Under the pieces are notes generated by a model. It was given only the letters and a program-made list of their open reading frames with translations. It was not told the DNA's origin and searched no databases. A program made the position numbers and the translations under genes. A stretch of 64,000 bases of DNA from Polyangiaceae bacterium. GTDB lineage: Bacteria; Myxococcota_A; Polyangia; Polyangiales; Polyangiaceae. Positions 7,800 to 16,262 of this stretch are shown one piece after another (position 1 is the stretch's first letter; every line of letters starts with the position of its first letter). The stretch spans positions 1-64,000 of the forward strand of contig JAKLKA010000062.1 of assembly GCA_023150915.1 (NCBI GenBank), in the 5' to 3' direction.

Positions 7800-8842
7800 T
7801 CGCCGTTGCCCCAGGAAAGCGCGCCGCTCTCGACGATGCCCGGCCAGCTGTCGACGTAACGCGACGGCTGCCCCGGCTCCGAGACGTCGATCCACACGGC
7901 GTGGCCGGTGCCCGGCGGGCGCACGTCCACGTGGATGAACTTGTTGTGCGGGTAGAAACCGCAGCCCACGTCTTTCAGGCTGCGGCAGAGCTTCATCACC
8001 GCCTCGTTCGAGACCCCCATCACGAACAGATCCAGGGCGCGCCCCTTCTTGTGGAAGCTGTCGTGCCCGTCGCGGCGATAGCCGCTGATCACGTAGATGG
8101 CGCGCGCGGGGAACGCTTCCGAGATCCGGGCGACGACCCAGAGCAGGCGCGGATCGAGCAAGCGCACGTTCGGGACCCACTCGCCCAGCACTTCGCTCTC
8201 GGCCATGGGCTCGAGCGGCAGCGGCAGCTCGGGTCGCTCGGCGCCGGCGGGGCGCGCCGCCACGCTCAGGCGATCGAGCGCGTCCAGGGCGACCGAGCCG
8301 TCGCACTCGAGCAGTTGAAACGTGTCGTGCTCGCCGCCATAGCGCGCCAGCGTGACGCTGTACGGTCGCTGCCACGGCTGGCAGCGCGGCGTGGTCGACG
8401 CGCTGACGAAGGCTGCGTCGACGCGCGGCGGTGCTTCCAGCCGCCACGACGGGAGCAGCTCGGCGCCGCCGAGCTCGGGGGTGACGATCTCGCGCGCGGG
8501 GATCATCACCAGCTCGAACGTGGCGCTCTCGCGCCGACTGGGCTGCCACGCGCTCAGCGTCCACGACAGCTGCGGGGGCGCGGTCCAGGTCGCCGGACCA
8601 AAGCGCCCCTGGTAGAAAGTGCGCCACTCGCCTTGCCGCTCGACTCGTGGCTGCTCGAAGCGCTGCAGCAGCGCCAGATCGGTCTGAGCCGGCAGGCGCA
8701 CCTCGACCAGCTTCGCCCAGGGGCTGTCGCCCAGGCCGGGCAGCGGCGCGGGCTTCACCGGTCGCGGCGCGAGCGGAAATGCCCCGGCGGTCGCCGCGCA
8801 GCCGAGCGCGAGGGCGAGGGCGGGCCAGAGCGAGGGCTTCAC
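7796..8842 (-). CDS. DUF882 / M15-like murein peptidase, probable lipoprotein
   Basis: 348 residues from GTG 8842. The C-terminal third carries the DUF882 (MepK/YcbK-like) pattern: VISGYR, SFHKKGRALDL and, further on, FIHVDVR, giving the His-x-x-x-...-Asp and H-x-D zinc ligands expected of M15-type peptidases. These cleave peptidoglycan cross-links. The N-terminus VKPSLWPALALALGC has a lipobox, so it is probably lipid-anchored in the periplasm. The middle part (about 50-210) is beta-rich with no recognised domain. A longer form starting at TTG 8878 is possible, but that codon is part of a good -35 hexamer. The stop overlaps holB. Confidence 0.82.
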   Translation of the reverse strand: MKPSLWPALALALGCAATAGAFPLAPRPVKPAPLPGLGDSPWAKLVEVRLPAQTDLALLQRFEQPRVERQGEWRTFYQGRFGPATWTAPPQLSWTLSAWQPSRRESATFELVMIPAREIVTPELGGAELLPSWRLEAPPRVDAAFVSASTTPRCQPWQRPYSVTLARYGGEHDTFQLLECDGSVALDALDRLSVAARPAGAERPELPLPLEPMAESEVLGEWVPNVRLLDPRLLWVVARISEAFPARAIYVISGYRRDGHDSFHKKGRALDLFVMGVSNEAVMKLCRSLKDVGCGFYPHNKFIHVDVRPPGTGHAVWIDVSEPGQPSRYVDSWPGIVESGALSWGNGE

Positions 8843-8849
8843 AGCGGCG

Positions 8850-8878
8850 AAGATGCCTCGGGCTCGCGCGGTTTTCAA
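8850..8878 (-). promoter_or_regulatory. Sigma70-like promoter for the DUF882 gene
   Basis: On the minus strand TTGAAA (8873-8878) is followed after 17 bases by CATCTT (8850-8855), then 7 bases to the GTG at 8842. It supports a leaderless transcript and the shorter protein start. Confidence 0.5.
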
Positions 8879-8892
8879 ATTCGGCGAGGCGA

Positions 8893-9579
8893 TCAGCTCT
8901 TCTGAGCCGGGCTCTCCATCGCCTTCATGCCCAGGCGCAGGAGATAGAGGAAGGTCTGGTACGCCTCTTCGGCCTTGGCGTCTTTCTCGCCTTCCAGCTC
9001 TTGGGCCACGGCCAGGCCGTTGAGCACGGCCAGGATCAGCACCGAAAGCGCCTCCATCGGCGGGAAGTCTTTGGCGTCGATTTTGAGCACGTCGGCCACG
9101 CCTTCGGCGATCAACGTCCGGGCGTCGTGCTGCAGCGTGGCGGCCCGCTTTCGGAGCTCCGGATCGCGCCGGGCGGCGGCCCAGACCTCGATGTTCAGGC
9201 CCACCATGGTGCGGTTTTCCTGGATCGAGCTCCAGAGCGAGTTGAGCGCGCTCAGCATGCGCTGCTTCGACCCGTCTTCGCTGGCGCTCAGCGACCCCTT
9301 CACCTTCTCGAGGTAGCGCTTCTGGGTGAAGCTCTGCACCTCGTGAATCAGGGCGTTTTTGCTGGCAAAGTAGTAGTGGACGATGCTCTTGCGGAGCCCC
9401 AGCTCTCGGCCGATCTCGGCCAGGGTGGTGGCGCTGAACCCCTTGCGAGAAAAGCAGGTGGCGGCGGCGGACAAGATGGCGGCCACGCGCGGGTTTTCCC
9501 AGTCCACTGCGCGGTTCGCGGCGCCGTTGCCACCGCCGTTCGAAGGCTCCGAGTGAGTAAAAGTTTCCACGGAATTCAT
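8893..9579 (-). CDS. TetR-family transcriptional regulator
   Basis: 228 residues. After a 28-residue low-complexity N-terminal tail comes the TetR DNA-binding domain: ILSAAATCFSRKGFSATTL, then the recognition region EIGRELGLRKSIVHYYFASK, which matches the family's ...G.S.G..Y.HF..K signature. The C-terminal 150 residues are helical and ligand-binding, with no family-specific motif seen. Such proteins repress until an effector binds. The target is unknown. It starts 124 bases downstream of the phosphatase gene on the same strand, and the gap contains a 7-bp dyad. Its own ATG has no clear ribosome binding site. Confidence 0.92.
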   Translation of the reverse strand: MNSVETFTHSEPSNGGGNGAANRAVDWENPRVAAILSAAATCFSRKGFSATTLAEIGRELGLRKSIVHYYFASKNALIHEVQSFTQKRYLEKVKGSLSASEDGSKQRMLSALNSLWSSIQENRTMVGLNIEVWAAARRDPELRKRAATLQHDARTLIAEGVADVLKIDAKDFPPMEALSVLILAVLNGLAVAQELEGEKDAKAEEAYQTFLYLLRLGMKAMESPAQKS

Positions 9580-9643
9580 GGTCGTCGTGAAGCCCCTTGC
9601 GTCTCGCGGGACCTCGCCCTCCGGTCCGGCTTATTGGTCAGGG

Positions 9644-9671
9644 GGCCCACCGGAGTCAAGGCCCGTGGGCC
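9644..9671. other. Inverted repeat upstream of the TetR gene
   Basis: GGCCCAC (9644-9650) and GTGGGCC (9665-9671) are perfect complements around a 14-base loop, in the gap between the phosphatase stop and the TetR start. No T-run follows on either strand, so an operator or a weak hairpin is as likely as a terminator. Confidence 0.4.
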
Positions 9672-9703
9672 GAACCGCGGAAGTCCGTGGATTTCCTGAC
9701 GGG

Positions 9704-10210
9704 TTAGCGCCGGTTTCCGTACCGCCGGCGCAGGGCGCTGCGAAACTCCCAGGCCGGTGCGATCAGCAGCTCGGGCGCGTACCCCAGGTGGGCCAGGGCC
9801 AGGGCCTTGGCCCCCGCCACGTGCTCGAACGCGGCCTCGACGCTGCTGCCCAGCTCGCAGAGGTGAGCGGCGATCACGCTCACGCTGCGGCTCATGCCCG
9901 CGGCGCAATGCACCAGCACATTGCCGTGCAGCATGCGGCGCTGAATGAAGGGCAGGGCGGCACCCAGGGCGTCTTCGAACTCGGTTTCGCCGTTGCCGCC
10001 GTCCATGATCGGCATGTGCAACCACTCGGTCTCGTCGCGGGTGGGCGAGAGCAGCTCGACCCCCGGATAGAGCGGCATGGGGCAGAGCGAGACCACGCCC
10101 GCAAAGGGCGCAGGGCTGCCTTCGGGATCGGTGGGGTGCTCTTCACCCAGCAGAGCAGACAAGCCCGATTCGTGATCCCCCAGGTACAAACGGTGCTCGA
10201 TCCGCCACAC
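9704..10210 (-). CDS. Dual-specificity protein phosphatase family protein
   Basis: 168 residues from GTG 10210. The signature HCAAGMSRS, fitting HCxxGxxRS, holds the catalytic cysteine and the phosphate-binding arginine. The general-acid Asp could be in MPIMDG about 30 residues before. The overall order (WRIEHRLYLGD at the start, MPIMDG, then VHCAAGMSRS and a helical end) matches small eukaryote-like dual-specificity phosphatases, which remove phosphate from Ser/Thr and Tyr. Given the two kinases in the window, a signalling role is plausible. GTG 10210 was chosen because it begins the conserved N-terminal strand and sits 9 bases after a CATACT hexamer. Confidence 0.88.
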   Translation of the reverse strand: MWRIEHRLYLGDHESGLSALLGEEHPTDPEGSPAPFAGVVSLCPMPLYPGVELLSPTRDETEWLHMPIMDGGNGETEFEDALGAALPFIQRRMLHGNVLVHCAAGMSRSVSVIAAHLCELGSSVEAAFEHVAGAKALALAHLGYAPELLIAPAWEFRSALRRRYGNRR

Positions 10211-10219
10211 GATCGCGCA

Positions 10220-10225
10220 AGTATG
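10220..10225 (-). promoter_or_regulatory. -10-like CATACT, leaderless start of phosphatase gene
   Basis: CATACT on the minus strand is followed by 9 bases and then the GTG start. No Shine-Dalgarno sequence is present. The same hexamer and spacing precede the gene starting at 34777. Confidence 0.45.
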
Positions 10226-10251
10226 CCACGGAACGCGCGCGTGCAAACCGT

Positions 10252-11283
10252 TCAGAGCGACGGCACCAGCACCAGGCGCCCGGAGACGGTGCGGTGCTCG
10301 AGTCGCTCGTGCGCAGACTTTGCATCGGACAGGGGGAGCCGGTCGGCGATCAGCGGGCGCAGCTGACCGCGGAGCAGCAGGCGGAAGCACTCTTCCAGGT
10401 CGTGCCGCGTGTAGCTGCGCGCGCCCGCGATGGTGTGCCCGTACAGGATCAACGGCCCCAGGGCCACGCTGACCTTGCCCAGGTCGATGTTGCCGATCAC
10501 CACCAACCGCCCGCGGGGTCGCAGGCACTTCTGTGCGTCGCGGAAGGTCGCAGCCCCGGTCAGCTCGAGGGCGACGTCCACGCCGCCGTCGGAGACCGCC
10601 CGCACGTCGGCGGCGAACTGGTTGTCGCGCGCCACGACCACGGAATCCGCTCCGGCCGCGAGCAGCCCGTCCCGTTTCGAGTCGTTGCCCGTGACGGCGA
10701 TCACACGCGCGCCCGCCGCCTTGGCGAGCTGGATCGCGGGCAGGCCCACCCCGCCGCTGGCCCCGGTGACCAGCACCGTTTCGCCGAGGGCCAGCTTTGC
10801 GCTCTCTCGCAGGGCGCGCAGCGCCACCGCGGCGGTGCACCCGAGGGGCGCTGCCTGCTCGGCGGTCACACCTTCCGGGATCTTCACCAGCGCGCGCTCG
10901 GGCGCGGCCACCAGCTCGGCATAGCCGCCATCGATGGTGTGGCCGAAGCTCTGCCAGGCCTGCTCGCAGTCCAGCGTGCGACCTGCCACGCAGCTCGGGC
11001 AATCGCCGCACCACGGCCGGTGCAGCGTGGCCACGCGATCGCCCACCGCGACCAGCGTGACGCGTTTGCCCACGGCCACGACCTCGCCCGCGATCTCGTG
11101 GCCGAGAATGGTCGGCAGCTTCATCATCGGAAAGCCGCCTCGCCGATCGATCAGATCGCGCCCGCACACGCCGACCGCGTGCACGCGCACCAGCGCATCG
11201 TCGGGACCCAGCTCGGGATCGGGCCAGTCGCGGAGGCGGAGCTCGCTCGCGTCTCCGGTGCGCTCCAGCACGACCGCGCGCAT
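10252..11283 (-). CDS. Zinc-dependent alcohol dehydrogenase family protein
   Basis: 343 residues, the standard length for medium-chain dehydrogenases. The catalytic-zinc region shows VGVCGRD and LGHEIAGEVVAVG. The structural-zinc cysteines are present as CGDCPSC plus a fourth seven residues later (RTLDC). The NAD(P)-binding fold has VTGASGGVGLPAIQLAK. This combination is the zinc-type ADH/quinone oxidoreductase superfamily, which moves hydride between alcohols or enones and NAD(P). The substrate cannot be told. It starts 3 bases after the stop of the Pro-rich lipoprotein gene, so the two are likely co-transcribed. The C-terminus ends normally. Confidence 0.9.
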   Translation of the reverse strand: MRAVVLERTGDASELRLRDWPDPELGPDDALVRVHAVGVCGRDLIDRRGGFPMMKLPTILGHEIAGEVVAVGKRVTLVAVGDRVATLHRPWCGDCPSCVAGRTLDCEQAWQSFGHTIDGGYAELVAAPERALVKIPEGVTAEQAAPLGCTAAVALRALRESAKLALGETVLVTGASGGVGLPAIQLAKAAGARVIAVTGNDSKRDGLLAAGADSVVVARDNQFAADVRAVSDGGVDVALELTGAATFRDAQKCLRPRGRLVVIGNIDLGKVSVALGPLILYGHTIAGARSYTRHDLEECFRLLLRGQLRPLIADRLPLSDAKSAHERLEHRTVSGRLVLVPSL

Positions 11284-11286
11284 GCG

Positions 11287-12027
11287 CTACTTCTTGGGCG
11301 CAGCCGGCGGCGGTGCTGCGGGGGGCGGAGCCGGCGGCTTCGGCGGCGCTGCGGGCGGCTTCGGCGGCGCGGGCTTCACCGGAGGCTTCGGCGGCGTGGG
11401 CGGAGCGGCACCGGGCTTACCACCGGGCGGCGGTGGAGGCGGAGCGGCACCGGGCTTGCCACCGGGCGGCGGTGGAGGCGGAGCGGCGCCGGGCTTGCCA
11501 CCGGGCGGCGGCGTGGGCGGAGCGGCACCGGGCTTGCCACCGGGCGGTGGTGGAGGCGGAGCTGCGCCGGGCTTGCCGCCGGGCGGAGCTGCGCCGGGCT
11601 TGCCACCGGGCGGCGGCGGAGGCGGAGCTGCGCCGGGCTTGCCGCCGGGCGGAGCTGCGCCGGGCTTGCCACCGGGCGGCGGCGGAGGCGGAGCTGCGCC
11701 GGGCTTGCCACCGGGCGGAGCCGCCTTGCCACCCGGCGGCGGAGGGGGCGCAGCGGCACCGGGCTTGCCCGCCGGCGGCGGCGCGTCGGGCTTCGCGGTG
11801 TCCTTGTCGTCGCCATCGTCGTCGCCGTCGTCGTCCTTGTCGCCCTTGTCCTTGGCGGCGCCAGCGGCCGGCTTCGCGCTCTTGCTCTCTTCTTCTTCCT
11901 GGCGCAGCCCTTCTTCCGGCACGGGCTTGAACACCGGCGCAACGGGAGGAATGCTCGCTTCGCCGGCGCCCCCGCAGGCAGTGAGCAAGAACAGGACGGG
12001 CAAGGCAGACCAGCTGAGAGAACGCAT
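11287..12027 (-). CDS. Pro/Gly/Lys-repeat lipoprotein
   Basis: 246 residues. An N-terminal signal ends in the lipobox LTAC, followed by GG, so the protein is lipid-anchored. Residues 40-85 are strongly charged (Glu- and Asp-rich, with a KDDDGDDDGDDKD stretch). From about 85 to the end it consists of repeated PPPPPPGGKPGAA units with shorter PPGGKPGAA variants. There is no folded domain. It probably acts as an extended, wall- or surface-spanning tail. The repeats are nearly identical at DNA level, so length may vary between strains. A TAGGCT hexamer lies 6 bases before the ATG. The zinc dehydrogenase gene follows after 3 bases. Confidence 0.8.
   Translation of the reverse strand: MRSLSWSALPVLFLLTACGGAGEASIPPVAPVFKPVPEEGLRQEEEESKSAKPAAGAAKDKGDKDDDGDDDGDDKDTAKPDAPPPAGKPGAAAPPPPPGGKAAPPGGKPGAAPPPPPPGGKPGAAPPGGKPGAAPPPPPPGGKPGAAPPGGKPGAAPPPPPPGGKPGAAPPTPPPGGKPGAAPPPPPPGGKPGAAPPPPPPGGKPGAAPPTPPKPPVKPAPPKPPAAPPKPPAPPPAAPPPAAPKK
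11290..11775 (-). repeat. Tandem Pro-Gly-Lys coding repeats
   Basis: Nearly identical 27- and 39-base units (core ccgggcttgccaccgggcgg on the plus strand) make up the 3' two thirds of the lipoprotein gene. They stay in frame throughout. Confidence 0.85.
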
Positions 12028-12033
12028 GCCGGC

Positions 12034-12039
12034 AGCCTA
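12034..12039 (-). promoter_or_regulatory. -10-like TAGGCT, leaderless start of Pro-rich lipoprotein
   Basis: TAGGCT on the minus strand lies 6 bases before the ATG at 12027, and no Shine-Dalgarno sequence is present. The rest of the gap up to 12180 shows no other feature. Confidence 0.45.
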
Positions 12040-12179
12040 GAGCATTTCGGCGAGGGGATCACTCGGGCAAGCGCGCGCCCTGCCCCTGACCGATTCTCTG
12101 CGGGCCGGGTGCGGGGGGGCACCACCGGGTCGGCATGCGTGGCTCGGGCTGTCTTTTGTCGGGGTGTGCCTGAACGGTT

Positions 12180-12410
12180 TCAGGGCGTGAGCACGGCGAT
12201 CGCGGCACGGAGCAGGGGCTCGGGCCAAGGCCCCACGCCACGCACGCGAACCTGCTGGACGGCTTGCTCGGCCTGGGCCCGGTGGTCGAGCTCCGCCCGG
12301 TGGAAGATGACGTTCGCACACGCCGACCGTTTCGCACCGCAGGACGCTGCCTGCACGGCCGCGAACGAGCTCCTCGACGCGCGCTCGGCGGGCACGCCCG
12401 CCCCGCCCAC
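12180..12410 (-). CDS. Possible small protein downstream of VanW gene
   Basis: A 76-residue frame from GTG 12410 starts 4 bases after the VanW stop. Its codons have strong third-position G/C use, including over the AT-richer middle, which suggests coding. It contains two cysteines (AASCGAKRSAC) and a helical C-terminal part (DHRAQAEQAVQQVRVRG). There is no signal peptide, no ribosome binding site and no recognised family. It may be a real small gene, a decayed fragment, or chance. If it is not real, 12028-12414 is an intergenic stretch holding only the TAGGCT hexamer. Confidence 0.3.
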   Translation of the reverse strand: MGGAGVPAERASRSSFAAVQAASCGAKRSACANVIFHRAELDHRAQAEQAVQQVRVRGVGPWPEPLLRAAIAVLTP

Positions 12411-12414
12411 CCCG

Positions 12415-14052
12415 TCAGCCCTTCTTCCCCTTCTTCTTCTCTGCCTTCTTCGGCTTCTTGTCGGTCTTCGCCGGCCCCTCGTCGCCGGCCTCGGCCTTGC
12501 CGCTTGCCTCGTCGAACCAGGGCATCCCGGCCTTCTCTGTCCAGCGCGGTTCGCCGAACTGCCCCGGCTCGCGGCTCTCGGACACGTCGCGGCCGGTGGA
12601 CTCGCCGTCGTTCGCGCCCACGTCCAGCCCCTGGGTCATCACCAAGAGCTCGTCGGCCAGGTACTCGGGGTGCTCGTCGTGCTTGAGCGCCATGCTGTCT
12701 TTGGGCATCGCGCCGCGCCCCACCTTCACGATCTGAGTGGTGGGCGGGTAGACGTCGTTCCAGCGCTCGCGCACGGCGTGCTCGCCCTCGCGCACGATGC
12801 GATAGCGGTGCAGCTTGAAGCCGGCCACCCCGCGCTGCGACAGCACGCGCACCCCTTCGGGCAGGTTCGGGTCGTCCCGCTCGACTTCTTCATAGGGAAT
12901 GGCGCTGTCGATGCGACGAATCAGGGTCACGGTGCGCACGCGCCGTGGCCCCAGCACCTCGGCGCGCACCACACCATTCTTCACCGTCTGGTGCAGCACC
13001 ACGGGGAAGTCGAAGCCGTTCTTCACCCGGAAGTTGATGGTCGGGTACACCACCGTCGCGTCGAGCCCCATCTTGATGTACGAGCTGGGCCGCGTGTGCG
13101 GGTAGCGCTCGACGACGTCGAGGCCGGCGAAGAACGCGGCGCCGTGCAGCGTGCCCGAGATCTGGCAGGTGCCGCCGCCGATGCCGTCCACCAGCTCGCC
13201 CTCGGCGATCACCGGCGCCACCTTGTAGCCGTTGGCCTCGTCGCGCGAGCCGACCACCTCGTTGAAGTCGAAGACCTCGCCCGGCAAGAGCACCGTGCCG
13301 TCCAGCTTGCTGGCGGCCAGGCGCAGGTTGAAGGTGCGCGCCTGGTACTTGTCGCCGCGGCTGTACTTGGTCTCGAACCAGCCGAGCACCGCGTCGAACT
13401 TCACGTCCCCCAGCTGGGCGGCGGCGCGCCGGGGCGGGCGCGCCTCGAACACCGCGCTGGCCTGGGCTTCACCGGTGGCGACGGCCGCGCGCAGCGCCGC
13501 CAGCGTGGCGTCCACGTCGAGCAGGCGGCCCGAGACCTCGGGCACCAGCGAGCGCTTCTCGAGATCGAGCCGCGCGTCCACCGGGAGGCGGTCCAGCTCG
13601 TCTTTGAGGCGCAGCAGCACCGCGACCGCCGCGCCGGTGTCCAGCACGATGGGCACGGGCAGCGTCACGTCACCCGCGCGGCCGCGCCGGGCCATGCGCA
13701 GCGGGCTGGTGGCGTCCCGGCAGTCACGCACCAGCTGCGAGAGCCGCACCTTGTCGATCTCGGCGCCCAGCCGTCCGAATGGCAGCTCGCGCTTCTGGCC
13801 GTCACCCAGGTCGAGCGTCAGCTTGCCGGCCGCGAAGCGCCTCACCCGGTCCAGGGCGCGCTTCGGCGCCTCGTCGTCCAGAGCCAGCGGCTCGCCCAAG
13901 AGCAGCACCTTGGGGGGCGGCTCTTTCGCATCGCCCGGGGTCGGGGCCCGGGGCACCAGCAGAAAGCCGATCCCCAGCCCGGCCGCCACCGCCACGCCGA
14001 GGACCAGCGCGCCGCGAGAGCGATCGAGCGAGAGCTTGTGCCAAAGCGGCAT
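12415..14052 (-). CDS. VanW family membrane protein
   Basis: 545 residues. One N-terminal transmembrane helix (about 14-33) is followed by a putative peptidoglycan-binding-type region (about 60-230), then the VanW domain (about 240-370): YQARTFNLRLAASKLDGTVL, PGEVFDFNEVVGSRDEANGYK, GGGTCQISGTLHGAAFFAGL and ERYPHTRPSSYI. VanW proteins occur with vancomycin-resistance clusters and widely elsewhere. Their biochemical role is not established, though they act at the envelope. The C-terminus is a Lys/Glu-rich tail ending KKGKKG. No resistance genes are nearby, so the name implies homology only. The gene is divergent from uvrC with a 42-base gap. Confidence 0.88.
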   Translation of the reverse strand: MPLWHKLSLDRSRGALVLGVAVAAGLGIGFLLVPRAPTPGDAKEPPPKVLLLGEPLALDDEAPKRALDRVRRFAAGKLTLDLGDGQKRELPFGRLGAEIDKVRLSQLVRDCRDATSPLRMARRGRAGDVTLPVPIVLDTGAAVAVLLRLKDELDRLPVDARLDLEKRSLVPEVSGRLLDVDATLAALRAAVATGEAQASAVFEARPPRRAAAQLGDVKFDAVLGWFETKYSRGDKYQARTFNLRLAASKLDGTVLLPGEVFDFNEVVGSRDEANGYKVAPVIAEGELVDGIGGGTCQISGTLHGAAFFAGLDVVERYPHTRPSSYIKMGLDATVVYPTINFRVKNGFDFPVVLHQTVKNGVVRAEVLGPRRVRTVTLIRRIDSAIPYEEVERDDPNLPEGVRVLSQRGVAGFKLHRYRIVREGEHAVRERWNDVYPPTTQIVKVGRGAMPKDSMALKHDEHPEYLADELLVMTQGLDVGANDGESTGRDVSESREPGQFGEPRWTEKAGMPWFDEASGKAEAGDEGPAKTDKKPKKAEKKKGKKG

Positions 14053-14061
14053 GCCGCGGCG

Positions 14062-14067
14062 CTAATA
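14062..14067 (-). promoter_or_regulatory. -10-like TATTAG, leaderless start of VanW gene
   Basis: TATTAG on the minus strand is followed by 9 bases and the ATG at 14052. The same AT-rich island read on the plus strand gives TAATAT (14063-14068), which could serve uvrC with a 26-base leader. Confidence 0.4.
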
Positions 14068-14094
14068 TCACGACCCCGCCAGGCCGGCACGCCC

Positions 14095-16050
14095 GTGAAC
14101 CTTCCCGAGAACGTCGCACTGAAGCTGAAAGCGCTGCCCGCGCGACCGGGTTGCTACGTCTTCCGCGACGGCGCGGGAGCCGTGCTCTACATCGGCAAGG
14201 CCAAGAGCCTGCGTGCACGCGTGCGCAGCTACTTCCAGGAAGGGCAGAGCGACGCGCGCGGCTTCATCCCGCTCTTGCAGAAGCACCTGGCCGACTTCGA
14301 CACCGTGGTGACGCGTACCGAGAAAGAAGCCGCCATCCTCGAGAACAGCCTGATCAAGGAGAACCGGCCCCGGTACAACATCAAGCTGCGGGACGACAAA
14401 GAGTTCCTGACGCTGCGGTTGTCGCTCGACCACGACTGGCCGCGGCTCGAGCTGGTGCGGCGCCCGGCGGCGGACAAGGCGCGCTACTTCGGGCCGTATC
14501 ACTCGGCCACCGCGGCGCGCCGCACGCTGAACCTGATCGAGAAGCACTTTCAGCTGCGCACCTGCACCGACCGCGAGCTGCAGAGCCGCTCGCGACCGTG
14601 CCTGCAGTTCCAGATCAAGCGTTGCCTGGCGCCCTGTGTGTACGAGGTGGATCGCGGGCGCTACGCCGAGCAGGTACGGGCGGTGAGCCTGTTCTTGGAC
14701 GCACGCCACGACGAGCTGACGCGGGAGCTGGAGGCCCGGATGGCCGAGGCGGCGCGCACCCTGGAATACGAGCTGGCGGCGCTGTATCGCGATCAGCTGC
14801 GAGCCGTGTCGCTGGTGCGCGAAGCGCAGCGCGTGGTGGCGGTCAGCGATCGCGACCAGGACGTGCTCGGCCTGTACCGCGAGGGTGATCTGGTCGAGCT
14901 CTCGCTGCTCTGCGTGCGCAGCGGTCGGGTGATCGAAGCCTCGAGCTTCAGCCACAAGAAGGTCGAGTTGCCCGACGACGAGCTGGTGGGCTCGTTCTTG
15001 CGCGAGCACTATGGCGCTGACGGGCTGTCGGCCGGGCTCATCCCCGACGAGGTGGTGGTGCCGGTCTTGCCCGAGGGCTCGGCGGGCGTGGCCGAGTGGC
15101 TGAGCGAGCGTCGCCAGGCGCTGGCCCGAGAAGACGGCGCGCGCGCGCGCAAGGTCGAGATCGTGGCGCCCGAGCGCGGCGCCAAGCGCCAGCTGCTCGA
15201 GCTGGCGGCGGACAACGCGCGCCACGCTTTCGACGAGAAGCGCCGCTCGGCCGAGGACATGGACGTGCGCCTGGAGCAGCTCAAGGAAAAGCTGCGGCTG
15301 CCGGTGGTGCCCCGCCGCATCGAGTGCGTCGACATCTCGCACCTGGGCGGGCAAGACACGGTGGGCGCCATCGTGTCGTTCCGGGACGGCGCCCCCGACA
15401 AGAAGCGCTATCGCACCTATCACGTGAAGGGCGTGAGCGACGGCGACGACTACGGCGCCATGTACGAGGTCCTGGCGCGGCGCTTCCGGCGCGGGCGTGC
15501 CGCCGAAGACGGCGACGAGAAGACCGAGTGGGAGCTGCCGGATCTGCTGGTGGTCGACGGCGGCCGCGGGCAGCTGGCCGTGGCGCTGGCCGCGGCGGGG
15601 GATCTGGGCTTGCACGAGCTCTGCGTGGTCGGCCTGGCCAAAGAGCGCGAGAACCCTCTGGGCGACAAGCTGGTGGACCGGGTGTACCTGCCCGGTCAGA
15701 AGAACCCCATCGCGCTCCGCCCGCAGAGCCCCGAGCTGTTCTTGCTGGCGCGTGCTCGCGACGAAGCGCACCGCTTCTCGAACCGCGGGCGCAAGCAGAC
15801 CGGGAAGAAGCGCCGCTTCGAGAGCGCGCTCGATGGCATTGTCGGGGTCGGCCCCAAGACCCGCCGCGCGTTGCTGGACGCGCTCGGCACGGTGCAGGGC
15901 GTGCGAGAGGCCAGCGACGCGGCGCTGCTGGCGGTGCCCGGTGTCAGCCCGAAGACCTTGGCGGCCCTGCGGAAGCATTTCGCAGCGGGGGGCCCGGCGG
16001 TTGGCGAGCTCGCCAACCCAGTTGACGGCTCGGTGGGCGGCGAGCCCTGA
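14095..16050 (+). CDS. uvrC: Excinuclease ABC subunit C
   Basis: 651 residues, usual for UvrC, which makes the two incisions around DNA lesions after UvrAB loading. Domains in order: the N-terminal GIY-YIG nuclease (PGCYVFRDGAGAVLYIGKAKSL, residues about 17-38; the first motif is GCYVF here), the Cys-rich region (CLQFQIKRCLAPC), the UvrB-binding UVR motif (about 205-240), the RNase H-like nuclease domain with CVDISHLGG and LLVVDGGRGQL, and C-terminal helix-hairpin-helix motifs (GVGPKTRRALL, VPGVSPKTLAALRKHF). GTG 14095 was chosen because it opens the conserved N-terminus (VNLPENV). The frame is open for kilobases upstream, overlapping genes on the other strand. No ribosome binding site was seen. 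Confidence 0.95.
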   Translation: MNLPENVALKLKALPARPGCYVFRDGAGAVLYIGKAKSLRARVRSYFQEGQSDARGFIPLLQKHLADFDTVVTRTEKEAAILENSLIKENRPRYNIKLRDDKEFLTLRLSLDHDWPRLELVRRPAADKARYFGPYHSATAARRTLNLIEKHFQLRTCTDRELQSRSRPCLQFQIKRCLAPCVYEVDRGRYAEQVRAVSLFLDARHDELTRELEARMAEAARTLEYELAALYRDQLRAVSLVREAQRVVAVSDRDQDVLGLYREGDLVELSLLCVRSGRVIEASSFSHKKVELPDDELVGSFLREHYGADGLSAGLIPDEVVVPVLPEGSAGVAEWLSERRQALAREDGARARKVEIVAPERGAKRQLLELAADNARHAFDEKRRSAEDMDVRLEQLKEKLRLPVVPRRIECVDISHLGGQDTVGAIVSFRDGAPDKKRYRTYHVKGVSDGDDYGAMYEVLARRFRRGRAAEDGDEKTEWELPDLLVVDGGRGQLAVALAAAGDLGLHELCVVGLAKERENPLGDKLVDRVYLPGQKNPIALRPQSPELFLLARARDEAHRFSNRGRKQTGKKRRFESALDGIVGVGPKTRRALLDALGTVQGVREASDAALLAVPGVSPKTLAALRKHFAAGGPAVGELANPVDGSVGGEP

Positions 16051-16129
16051 AAACCCGGGCCGATCGTCGCGGTACAGGCCTTGCTCTCTTCCTCCCTGGC
16101 GATGGTCTGGGCTCGCACCGAAACCGCAA

Positions 16130-16159
16130 TTGACAGTAGTCGTCCCGCGCACTTACGCT
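16130..16159 (+). promoter_or_regulatory. Sigma70-like promoter of the VWA-like lipoprotein gene
   Basis: A perfect TTGACA (16130-16135) is followed after 18 bases by TACGCT (16154-16159). The resulting leader of about 95 bases ends in a good Shine-Dalgarno sequence, AAGGAG (16250-16255), 7 bases before the ATG at 16263. Confidence 0.55.
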
Positions 16160-16262
16160 GCGGGCGCTGGCCAAATTCGGCCGGTTGGCGGTCGGGCCTC
16201 CCCGCGGGGGCTCACCCACCGGGCTGCCCATCCCACCGGTCCGGTCCTGAAGGAGCAATTCG

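Noticed and set aside
9644-9671. Rho-independent terminator between phosphatase and TetR genes
   Set aside because: The stem is 7 bp with a 14-base loop and no T-run on either strand; kept only as an inverted repeat.
12415-14052. Vancomycin resistance gene
   Set aside because: The VanW domain alone is widespread and no vanHAX-type genes are near; resistance cannot be inferred.
10294-14094. Open frame running kilobases upstream of uvrC
   Set aside because: It lies opposite the dehydrogenase, Pro-rich and VanW genes, has no domain sequence, and is explained by GC-rich antisense codons. UvrC homology begins at 14095.
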